Positions 39,225 through 52,546 of a DNA stretch of 64,000 nucleotides are shown here, piece by piece. Where the stretch lies: contig NC_026658.2 in the NCBI RefSeq assembly GCF_000004075.3, positions 3,906,001 to 3,970,000 on the forward strand. The letters run 5' to 3'. Numbering within the stretch: position 1 is the first letter of the stretch; every line of letters starts with the position of its first letter. The notes beneath the pieces were generated by a model. That model was not told where the DNA came from, did not search any database, and worked only from the letters and a program-made list of their open reading frames with translations. The translations under genes were made by a program, and so were the position numbers. The stretch is from Cucumis sativus. Lineage: Eukaryota > Streptophyta > Magnoliopsida > Cucurbitales > Cucurbitaceae.

Positions 39225-40358
39225 ATGGTTCAATCGATTGCAGCAGCTTCTCTTTTTGGTCATCAGTTGCTATGTGGAGGAACTTTTGTTAAGGAAACAT
39301 CCTACAAGAGGAAGAACAGCTGGTTTCCAACATCTAAATTTGTTGGGAAGAGACTGATTTCATCTCCTCCAGTTTATGGATTGAAAGTGGATCGATTAGC
39401 AGTTTTTTCAATTAAGGCTTTATCATTGGAGGTGACAAAAGAGGCATATTCATTCAGGGAAGATAGAATACCAAAGGATTGGAACTATGATATTGATTCT
39501 GGATTTGATCGAAAGCCGGGTTTATGGCCTCCTGAGAACAAAGCAGATAATCCTTCATTGCACAATCCATTGCTTCGACAAGAAAGAATGGGGTGTGGTT
39601 GGTTGGGTGCTATATTTGAGTGGGAGGGTGTGTTGATTGAGGATAATCCTGAAATTGAGAAGCAGGCTTGGTTAGCTCTTTCTCAGGAAGAAGGAAAATC
39701 CCCTCCCCCAGCTTTTATCCTCAGAAGAATAGAGGGGATGAAGAACGAACAAGCTATTTCTGAAGTTCTTTGCTGGTCAAGAGATCCTTCTCAATTGAGA
39801 AGAATGGCTGCTAGGAAGGAGGAAATTTATCAAGCATTGCAAGGGGGAATTTACAGATTAAGAGCAGGATCAAAAGAGTTTGTGAATGTTCTGATGCATT
39901 ACAAGATTCCCATGGCATTGGTTTCTACCCGTCCTAGAGAAACTCTGGAGTCGGCCATGGGAAAGATCGGAATCGATGGTGATTTCAATGTAATTATAGC
40001 AGCGGAAGATGTTCATAGGGGAAAGCCGGATCCAGAAATGTTTGTTTATGCAGCACAGCTTTTGAACTTCATACCTGAAAGGTGCATTGTGTTTGGGAAT
40101 TCAAACCAAACTGTTGAGGCTGCTCATGATGCTCGGATGAAGTGTGTGGCAGTGGCAAGCAAGCATCCTGTTTATGAACTTGCGGCTGCGGACTTGGTGG
40201 TGAGGCGTCTTGATGAGCTGACCGTCGTTGATTTGAAGAATCTTGCAGATATTGAGTCCTCTGAATTTGGTCCTGGAGAGCCAGAGTTGGAGATGGAGGT
40301 GGAGGAAGATGATGAATCTCCATCAACCATCACAGCAGTTGATGATATTTTCTGGTGA
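39225..40358 (+). CDS. PYRP2: 5-amino-6-(5-phospho-D-ribitylamino)uracil phosphatase, chloroplastic (HAD superfamily)
   Basis: This is a single coding exon of 377 residues. The first ~60 residues are basic and Ser-rich with few acids, as expected for a chloroplast transit peptide. The HAD fold follows from about 125 to 335. It closely matches Arabidopsis At4g11570 (PyrP2), which was reported as the plastid phosphatase that removes phosphate from the pyrimidine intermediate of riboflavin synthesis. Recognisable segments are GCGWLGAIFEWEGVLIED (123-140), EGKSPPPAFILRR, MALVSTRPRETLE (230-242), HRGKPDPEMF (264-273) and FGNSNQTVEAAHD (290-302). Lys267 is the usual motif III lysine. The acidic residues of motifs I and IV are replaced: FDxDG appears as FEWEG (E132, E134), and the motif IV acid is Asn292. 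The C-terminus is acidic. The start is the only ATG that gives a transit peptide. The family match is strong; catalytic competence is less certain. Confidence 0.9.
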   Translation: MVQSIAAASLFGHQLLCGGTFVKETSYKRKNSWFPTSKFVGKRLISSPPVYGLKVDRLAVFSIKALSLEVTKEAYSFREDRIPKDWNYDIDSGFDRKPGLWPPENKADNPSLHNPLLRQERMGCGWLGAIFEWEGVLIEDNPEIEKQAWLALSQEEGKSPPPAFILRRIEGMKNEQAISEVLCWSRDPSQLRRMAARKEEIYQALQGGIYRLRAGSKEFVNVLMHYKIPMALVSTRPRETLESAMGKIGIDGDFNVIIAAEDVHRGKPDPEMFVYAAQLLNFIPERCIVFGNSNQTVEAAHDARMKCVAVASKHPVYELAAADLVVRRLDELTVVDLKNLADIESSEFGPGEPELEMEVEEDDESPSTITAVDDIFW

Positions 40359-41227
40359 CAATGGCTAAATGTACATAATTTATTGTTATGATTCTTAACG
40401 TTAATAGTTCATCTGTGTATAGAAATTAGAAAGGGTGGGAAATATCTACCAAAAAGAAAAAAAAAGGAAAAAAAAAAAAGTGGTCTGCATTGGACCAACT
40501 TAATGGTATATGTACGTATTTTTTATTTCTGTGTCTGAAAGTCCAATGTTTCCTTTCTGCTTCTTCACAATTTCCCTTTAAACCCTCCAAATATCTGGAG
40601 AACAGTGGCTTTAAACTTGATAGGATTAATGATATTATTCGACAAGTTTTAGATTGTCTTTCTACTTTCCCTTACATTCTGCACTGAAATTTCTATGTTA
40701 GCAGGATTAATTCGAATATAAACAGTTAAAAGAGCATTGATTGATTGAATGTATAGTGTTAACAAAATATATTTGCCCATGTATTTGACAAAAACAAGCA
40801 TACACAATAGCCTAACAGAAATTTGACAGGAGCCTTGCCTACATAAGCTAACGGTACTATACAGAAATTACAAGCATAATTCCCTTCCTTCGCCCCTCCC
40901 CCTCCCTCCTCCCCCCTCCCCCCTCCCCCTCACCCCGCATACTTTTAACAGTTGACTCCTTTACAAAACCAAATCAATTTTCTAAGTTCTCCTACTTTTC
41001 TGGGCCATGTATTAGAAAACTGACTAAACTCCAGCCAGTTCCATATAAATAAAGGGAATCCATCAGAAGGGACTCCAAGAAAAGTCTTCTTAAGTTGCAG
41101 CTCAGCATTATGGACGGATTTGAGGACAAAAGGATCAGTTTGAACAAGTTTGGCAGGCCTGTGGCTGGCTGCAGTTAAACCTCAAATTTCTGCAATACTA
41201 ATAATTTAGATATAAGTCGCCATTAAC
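40359..41227. other. Spacer between convergent genes (two 3' UTRs)
   Basis: PYRP2 runs in from the left and the BSK gene from the right. The left part has poly-A-rich sequence (40456-40480) after the phosphatase stop. The right part, from about 40760, is probably the BSK 3' UTR. It contains a C-rich tract (40891-40937) listed separately. No other gene is seen. Confidence 0.55.
40891..40937 (-). repeat. G-rich tract (minus strand) in the probable BSK 3' UTR; potential G-quadruplex
   Basis: On the plus strand this is a run of C3-C6 blocks separated by single T or TT. In the sense orientation of the BSK transcript it is therefore G3-G6 blocks with one- or two-base loops, more than enough for a quadruplex motif. 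It lies about 300 bases after the BSK stop codon. Confidence 0.7.
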
Positions 41228-45676
<4,449 letters not shown>

Positions 45677-46600
45677 CCTACTTGAACTCAGTAATTCTCT
45701 AATCAATAGAAGCAATTACGGTCGTAAACTGCCATCCAGCTTCGCATGCCAATCCAAATTTGTCCTTCCACCAAAGAGTAACTACCAAACATAACATTCG
45801 AAGTATTATTTATTTTAGAGTAATAATTGGCACATCACTGACAAAGCTCAAATGATCTTCAACAATACTGGGGTACGTTGGAAACTTGAAAGTAAGAGAT
45901 TTTTCCCAGTGTACGCATCCACCATGAGGCCAATTGAGGTCCTATAAACTAGAACCATGCTAGAATGATATATGTATTGTTGGTAAGATAAATGGATGCA
46001 ATTAATAAGTCACAGAGATAGACAAGACACTGCCACACCAAGACAATTTAAAGCTTTGTTGAGAAATAAGATTCTAATACCAACAATAGAATGATCAAAA
46101 AGTGGATCAGGATAAACCATATTCGTCACATTCCAGCATTTGAAACCAAAAAAGGCAAAGATGAGAAATAATTCCCATCTGGGTTATCTTGATAACAACC
46201 AAAAAAAGCACTTTCCCCTTTTTATCTCAAATTTTCACCAAATAAAGTGAGCTTACAAGATGATATAGCATGAGAAGAAGCAAGAATACATGCTTTCAAC
46301 AAATCAAGGCTGACGAAATAAGAAAAGTAAAAGAAGTATACAAGAAAACTAGACAACCCCAAAGGGAAAAAAAAAACAACACCAAAAGCACTCAGTCAAA
46401 AAGAGAATCAAGCTAAGCAATTCCTCACCCTTGAATCATTCGAAAAAGAAGAAGAAGAAGAAGAAGAAAACGTCAGAAGACTTGCAAGTCTCCCCCTTCT
46501 TTAGCTTGCTTTGCTATGCAAAATTACTGAAAATTCAAACTAAGAAAGAGTCGCTCGAGATCTTAACGTGCATCTAGAGCACCCCTTTTTTTTTCCTCTC
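45677..46600 (-). promoter_or_regulatory. Probable 5' leader and promoter of the BSK gene
   Basis: The sequence upstream of the BSK start codon is of mixed composition. It contains an AAG microsatellite (46445-46467), CT-rich on the sense strand, as in many plant leaders. The leader may contain an intron, but I cannot fix its ends. There is no supported gene on either strand. Confidence 0.4.
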
Positions 46601-49050
46601 TCAATCAAGGGGGAAATTTGACAGCTTTGAGATTCGGATTAGAGGGATAAAATAGAAATAGAAAAATGTTAAAATTAAATAATTTATAGATATTCTTTCC
46701 CGAATCTTTTTCGACAATCGCTTTCTTCATTGCTTGCTGTAAGCCTGTAAACCCTGTGTGGGTTTGGTCCACCATTCTCCCTTGTACCCACCGACATGAC
46801 CACCCTCCCAAAGTTCGAATTTTGATTCCAAACAAATTTCACTCTTTCATTAATCATTTCAATGGGAAAATAACTAGTTTCATTCTTAGTTACTCTTGGG
46901 AAGTCTTTTTTCTGCTTATTTAGTATTTTGGGAATATTTCTAATCTAATGGGAATCATTTACTGGTTGATTAAGTATTCCTTAACATGTTGCTGCAAGCA
47001 TGGTTATTGAGTACTTGAGAGCTCAATTTAGACCCTTTTGATGTGATTAATCATCTAGTTCAACTTTGTTAAAAGAAATGTCAAAGTACTGTGAGAGTAT
47101 GCATACTTCTTTGTATTAAAATAACTATATGTATAAAGAAAAAATCATAGAGTTTGTCGAACTATTTTTGTTGAGCTAGAATTTTTCGTTAGTGGGACGA
47201 ATTTGGAAGTTTGAGTTTATAAAAGCTATTATTTATGTTTATGTTTTTTAACAACTTTAGATTACTATTCCGTCATTTTTAACTTCTAAATCTTCAATTT
47301 TTATCGACAACATGTATAAAAACCAACGAGGAACTAAACAAAATAAACATAAAGAGAAATTAGTTAAAGAAATATTATGAGTTGGAGAGAGACCAATAAT
47401 AAAAAGTGTAAAAAAGGGTTATACAAGAGAGTTCGGTAAAGGAATTTGGATCACTTTAACAAGTCAGTAAAATATAAGAAAAAAAAGTTAGTGATAGCAT
47501 ACCTTAACTAACATTTGAGTGTGTATTAGTGTCCACGAGATTTATAATGTAAATCTTTCAACATCGATTATCCAAAAAATAAATAGTGATAAAAAAATTA
47601 TTTGGAAATAGAAAAATGTTAGGTAAAAAGTAGTTAGGAAGATGAAAGTATACTTTCAAATATAACATGGACAAGTTATATACCAAACGTAAGTGTGCCT
47701 TATTTAATTATGTGCCACCAACATAGTTAGATGAATAAATCACTCATTGTAATCTCAAATGTTGAAAGTTTGACCTCTCACACGTAATCATCAAACAAAA
47801 AGAAAACAAACATTTTAATATGTGTTACAAATATCCAACAGGAACTAAAATGTCTAATTAAACCATACCTCTTCTCTAGCGAGTATGTATTCTTTTTAGT
47901 TTTATAACTTCAATTCAAAACTACGTATTCATACTAATAAACATAAAGTTTTATCTCAAAACTAATTGAAAGTTATCTATTTAAAAGAATCGTACATTTC
48001 ACTTAAACATTATTCAATACAAGATTTTTAATAAGAAGAGTACGAAAGTATCGTGGGAACTCAGCTTGTTGTCGAATGTCAACAAATTATAATAAGTCTA
48101 TATGGAGAGAGAGATGGTATTAAATACATCTTCGTATGAATCTCAATATTTCATCCCATCCATAGTTGACTTCTATGCCATCTTTCTATTCCTATTTATT
48201 TTTAGTGATTGACTTTGTAAAGCTATTGAATAAAGTCAAGTTGTAATATTTTTGTTAGGCACCAAGCTATGAACTAATGAATTAAATTGTTAGGAAATCA
48301 TGACTCGTAAATTAGATTTGTATGTTGTTTTATTTCTAAACTTTTGGTTATAAAATAATATTGATTTGATATTGAAAATGTTGTTTAAGTTATTTTCTAA
48401 TAGAAGAAATTTATTAGGTTAGTTGTATGTCAATAGTATTCATTATTATATTGTGTTTGCACGTGAATGCAATTAGTCAAAATCATACGAATACGACCTA
48501 ATTGATCATACTAGTTTTTTTATAACTAGAATAGAAATTTGAAACTTAAAAAGTAGAATCAACTTATTTGAATAAACATTTTTCAAAAAATATTTGCAAA
48601 AATAATCCTTCAACATCCTACCCTTTGAACCCTATGTTTGGTCCACCACTCTCATTAGTTCTTAATGTAGCAAAACAATAAACGGGACACTTTTAAGTGT
48701 AAACAAATTTGTAACCTTTAAAATTTGAAGAAGGTAATATCAATCATTAGAAATAGTATTGTTTTTCTTTCAAGTAAAGCTTAGCTCAAGGGTAATTAGT
48801 ATGATATTACATCCGAGAGATATAGGATTTGAGTCCCTAAACCTCCAATTATTGTACTAAAAGAAAAGAATTGTCTTTTCATGTTAACATTAAATTCTCA
48901 TCTAACTTTAAGAAGAAAAAAAATAATATTAAAGAATGTAAGATGAACTATAGAAAGATTATAACACGATGTTATAAAAATTCTTATTTTCAAAAGATAT
49001 ATTAAAAAAAATATTTATTTTGAAAGTTATATTAGACTTTTGATACTGAA
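46601..49050. other. AT-rich intergenic region
   Basis: No coding gene is supported. The region contains one SINE-like segment (listed separately) and ends at the left target-site duplication of the transposon. Confidence 0.5.
48779..48890 (+). mobile_element. SINE-like tRNA-derived element or relic
   Basis: An A-box-like TAGCTCAAGGG (48782-48792) and a B-box-like GGATTTGAGTCCC (48825-48837) are spaced about as in a tRNA gene. The surrounding sequence does not fold into a complete cloverleaf, so a tRNA-derived SINE head is more likely than a tRNA. The right end is uncertain and no target-site duplication was found. Confidence 0.45.
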
Positions 49051-49059
49051 AAGATAGAT
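49051..49059. repeat. Left 9-bp target-site duplication (AAGATAGAT)
   Basis: The nine bases directly before the transposon's GGGG terminus are AAGATAGAT. The identical nine bases directly follow the right terminus (52158-52166). A 9-bp duplication is the hallmark of Mutator-superfamily insertion. Confidence 0.92.
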
Positions 49060-49175
49060 GGGGAATTGACAAAAATAGGCCAAAAATGGGGTAGAAATAG
49101 AGTTTTAGGATTGATTGTAAAAAAGTTGAGATTTAGGATAAATTGGAGGTGAAATGACGAAAATACCCTCTTTTA
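49060..49175 (+). repeat. Left terminal inverted repeat of the MULE
   Basis: It begins GGGGAATTGACAAAAATAGG and aligns along about 110 bases with the reverse complement of the right end. Shared blocks include CAAAAATAGG, GAGTTTTAG-like, AAAAAAG, TTTAGGA-AAATT and TACCCTC. Identity is moderate by eye. Confidence 0.88.
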
Positions 49176-49595
49176 TTTTCCTTTCTCTTTTCTTCTTTTT
49201 CCTTTTCTTCTTTTTCCTTTTCTTCAACCCGAAGACAGAAGGCCGTTCAAAAGAAAAACGTAAACCAGAGCATTTGAACTCTCCCGCGTCTGCAGTTACC
49301 CCCTTCAACTCTCTCCCGCCTCTGGTGAACGTTTTTCTCTTCCGTCCATTTCTTCTCCACTTCCATCCATTTCTTCTCCACGACTCTCCGCTATATTTTC
49401 CGATTTCAACTTGTTCACGGAACATCTCCATTTCTTCTGCACGGGTCTCTGTTTTACTTTCGACTTCATCTCCGGCGGACGCTTCTCCACTTCCATCCAT
49501 TTCGATTTCAGGTTTGTTTTCACCGGACCTCTCCATTTCTTATCCACTCCTCTACATTGGCAGTGCCGTATCCATCATCTTTGAAGTCAAGTGAG
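49150..49595. other. Pyrimidine-rich internal segment of the MULE
   Basis: On the plus strand this is rich in CTT/TTC words; the minus strand is correspondingly purine-rich. Long open frames occur on both strands (for example 49154-49594 on plus) because of the skewed composition. The encoded strings are low-complexity and show no domain, so I do not call them genes. The segment could act as the promoter and leader of the protease gene. Confidence 0.5.
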
Positions 49596-49983
49596 TAATA
49601 AAATCTCAGTTTTTTTTTAGAGTTAGTCTGTTGTAGCTTATTTATTATTACAGTATTCCATCTTGTTTGTTTAAGTTGTCTGTTGAGATGTGAGTTTTTT
49701 GTTTCTGGCACATTTTAGAGAAGAAATGCATGTCATATGCACACAGACATAGAGAACCGTGGGAGCCATTCTGTTTTTAGGAAGAAAAACCATTTCCTTT
49801 GCAATGTACTGTAATAATAGAAAAACCATACCTTGGAGTTTAGAACTTGAATTCGAACATATATTTGGTATCCCATATAAACTCTGCAAAGTTACCAGTA
49901 CAATAGATATGTGCTAAACATGCATTCTAAAGATTGTATTCTAAAGACATTATCATAAGCTGCATTGTTGAAAGACCATTTCC

Positions 49984-50900
49984 TTTGCCTTGAATTTTTC
50001 CATCATCTCACACCTATCAGCACCTATCTCTCACCTTCCAAAATTTTGAGTAGAAGTCCCAATATAAGAGTGTTAACTTCCTAAACCGTTTAGAATGCAT
50101 GTTTAGCTAGTCTACTAGGTGTTAAGGCTTTAGGGTTAGCAATTGTATTAGACTTAGCAACTTTGCCTTGAAGTTTTCCATCATCTCGCACCTATCAGCA
50201 CCTATCTCTCACCTTCCAAAATTTTGAGTAGAAGTCCCAATATAAGAGTGTAAACTTCCTAAACCGTTTAGAATGCATGTTTAGCTAGTCTACTAGGTGT
50301 TAAGGCCTTAGGATTAGCAATTGTATTAGACTTAGCAACTTTGCCTTGAAGTTTTCCATCATCTCTCACCTATCAGCACCTATCTCTCACCTTCCAAAAT
50401 TTTGAGTAGAAGTCCCAATATAAGAGTGTTAACTTCCTAAACCGTTTAGAATGCATGTTTAGCTAGTCTACTAGGTGTTAAGGCTATAGGGTTAGCAATT
50501 GTATTAGACTTAGCAACTTTGCCTTGAAGTTTTCCATCATCTCTCACCTATCAGCACCTATCTCTCACCTTCCAAAATTTTGAGTAGAAGTCCCAATATA
50601 AGAGTGTAAACTTCCTAAACCGTTTAGAATGCATGTTTAGCTAGTCTACTTGGTGTTAAGGCTTTAGGATTAGCAATTTTATTAGACTCACCTTCCAAAA
50701 TTTTGAGTAGAAGTCCCAATATAAGAGTGTTAACTTCCTAAACCGTTTAGAATGCATGTTTAGCTACTCTACTAGGTGTTAAGGCTTTAGGGTTAGCAAT
50801 TTTATTAGACTTAGCAACTTTGCCTTGCAGTTTTCCAGCATCTCGCACCTATCAGCACCTATCTCTCACCTTCCAAAATTTTGAGTAGAAGTCCCAAGAT
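49984..50900 (+). repeat. 178-bp tandem repeat array inside the MULE
   Basis: The core word CCTTCCAAAATTTTGAGTAG starts at 50034, 50212, 50390, 50568, 50691 and 50869. The spacing is exactly 178 bases except for one step of 123, where about 55 bases were lost. Copies are very similar. Two diagnostic positions alternate along the array: GTGTTAAC versus GTGTAAAC, and TAGGGTTAGC versus TAGGATTAGC. The array therefore seems built from 356-bp dimers. It lies between the left arm and the protease gene. Confidence 0.95.
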
Positions 50901-50974
50901 GCTAGTGCATCCATGTTTAGTAAGTCTCTTATGCAATTATATTTAATTAGTTTTTTTTTTATGCAGGTTTCAGT

Positions 50975-51531
50975 ATGGCTTCGACATCAACTAACGGTCC
51001 CATGTACAAGATTGACCCTGCTCATCATTTTCAGTCTATAGTAAGTAGTTTATCACATTTAGTAAGCAGGTTGACTATGTTGTCGGATCAAAACAAGACT
51101 GTCAAGATCCTTGGGTGAATGTTGATTACATTTACTCTCCATTCAATATCCATGGCAATCATTGGATTCTATTATGCTTGGACTTGGTACGTTGTCAAGT
51201 TAAGGTATGGGATTCGCTTCCGTCGCTGACGAGTGCCGAAGATATGAGAAGCATATTAGAGCCAATTCAAGAGATGGTGCCAAATTTGCTCGATGCTACT
51301 GGATTCTTTGTTAGGAGAGGCGGATCATCAACACACAAGGAACCTTGGCCACTTGTCATTGTCGACTCCATTCCACTTCAACGCAACAATAGTGATTGTG
51401 GTGTATTTACAATTAAGTATTTCGAATATGAAGCTTCTGGTTTAGATGTAGCTACATTATGTCAAGAAAACATGTCATATTTTAGAAAACAATTGGCATT
51501 TCAATTATGGACCAACAATCCCATGTATTGA
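50975..51531 (+). CDS. ULP1/C48 cysteine protease-like protein carried by the MULE, two exons
   Basis: The best model is exon 50975-51040 (MASTSTNGPMYKIDPAHHFQ, then two more codons) joined in phase to 51070-51531, with donor GTAAGT and acceptor AAGCAG. It gives 175 residues. The catalytic triad of C48 (ULP/SENP) proteases is present: His in the NHWILL motif, Asp in VWDSLP, and Cys in NSDCGVF, with the upstream Gln (PLQRNN) of the oxyanion hole. The N-terminal half of a normal ULP1 domain is short or missing, so an additional upstream exon may exist. ULP1 proteases process or remove SUMO-like modifiers; what the transposon-borne forms do is unknown. There are no internal stops or frameshifts, so it may be expressed. 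The exon-1 assignment is less certain than exon 2. Confidence 0.8.
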
Positions 51532-51534
51532 CTT

Positions 51535-52045
51535 TTAGTTTCAACTTTTGAAGGAATTGTATATGTTCCAAACTATGTACATAAATAGTTTTATATAATG
51601 GAATGAATACCATTTTTGTTTTTTGGTATGCAATTTTTATTTCATTATCTTGGAAAATTGTAAAGTGTGCAGAACTTTTATATAATGTACAACAATGCAG
51701 GTGAGAGCAACATTCTCATGCTCTTAGAATTAGGAAGGCCAATTTATCCCACAATGTATGAAAATGGAGAGAGATGAGAGAAAAATGAAATATTCTTTTT
51801 GGAAGTGAGAAAATGGAGAAAATGGTTTTCAAAGGCCGGTGGAGACCATGGGAAGAGCTTGAGAAAGAAATTTCAAGAAAACGAATTAAAGAATGGAAAA
51901 GGAAGAAAAAGGAAATTTCGTGAAAATGAAACACCAGAGGGAGGGATGAGAGAAAAATGAAACATTTTTAGAAAGTGAAAAAACGGAGGGAGAAGGAGAA
52001 GGAGAAGAGAGGATTCATAAATTGATTTTAGGATATTTTTTAACT
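51535..52045. other. Right arm of the MULE
   Basis: This holds the 3' end of the protease transcript, then a purine-rich region on the plus strand. That region contains a word of about 18 bases (GATGAGAGAAAAATGAAA) twice, near 51773 and 51945. No gene is supported on either strand. Confidence 0.5.
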
Positions 52046-52157
52046 TGAGGGTAATATAGACTTTTTCCAACTAATTTGTCCTAAAAGTCATCTTTTTTAA
52101 AATTCATCTCAAAACTCTTTACATCCTTCCAAATTATCCTATTTTTGATAATTCCCC
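52045..52157 (-). repeat. Right terminal inverted repeat of the MULE
   Basis: Read on the minus strand it begins GGGGAATTATCAAAAATAGG and aligns with the left repeat over about 110 bases, ending near a shared TACCCTC word. Confidence 0.88.
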
Positions 52158-52166
52158 AAGATAGAT
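52158..52166. repeat. Right 9-bp target-site duplication (AAGATAGAT)
   Basis: Identical to the nine bases before the left end of the element (49051-49059). Confidence 0.92.
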
Positions 52167-52546
52167 TTGAATGTCTATAAAATGTGAGAGATTTTCAAAG
52201 GAGGAGAGTTGTTTGATTTGAAAAGAAAATGGTGGGTTGATTATTCACAATTGATTAACAAAATATTAAAATGTACTTGAAAGTCCATAAGATTACTTTT
52301 CGGTTTAATCATATTAAAAAATGGAAAATGATAGTGAAATGAAAATGAAGATTAATGTGAAATGAAAGCAGGGCTGACAAAAATCTCATCCAAACATCAT
52401 CTAAATCCAATCCTATCGCAGTTGGGAAGCGCGCCGAGAAGAAAGTCTCAATCTTGAATTCACTAGGATCATCCTCATTCCTAAATCCTAAGACCCTTTT
52501 TTTGTTTTTGTACCCAGTGATTTTTATCTCCGACCAATCGGTAAAA
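52167..52546. promoter_or_regulatory. Spacer and probable promoter/leader of the GST gene
   Basis: About 380 bases separate the MULE's right end from the GST start codon. The part nearer the gene (52430-52546) is GC-richer and looks like leader. The transposon therefore sits very close to the GST promoter. Confidence 0.45.

Larger units (their letters stand above)
49060..52157. mobile_element. Mutator-like element (MULE) of 3,098 bp carrying a ULP1-type protease gene
   Basis: Four things support the call. The ends form long inverted repeats of about 110 bp that start GGGGAATT. They are flanked by a perfect 9-bp target-site duplication, AAGATAGAT. The interior carries a ULP1/C48 protease gene, an association known for MULEs in melon (CUMULE), Arabidopsis and rice (Kaonashi). 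The interior also carries a 178-bp tandem array not found elsewhere in the window. No MURA-type transposase frame is present, so the element looks non-autonomous and would need a transposase supplied elsewhere. It lies in the spacer between the BSK and GST genes. The intact duplication suggests a fairly recent insertion, although the two inverted repeats have diverged from each other. Confidence 0.92.

Noticed and set aside
49105-49594. Overlapping open frames of 80-146 codons on both strands in the MULE left arm
   Set aside because: The sequence is strand-skewed CTT/AAG-rich, which leaves few stops in several frames. The products are Phe/Ser- or Lys/Glu-rich low-complexity strings without a domain.
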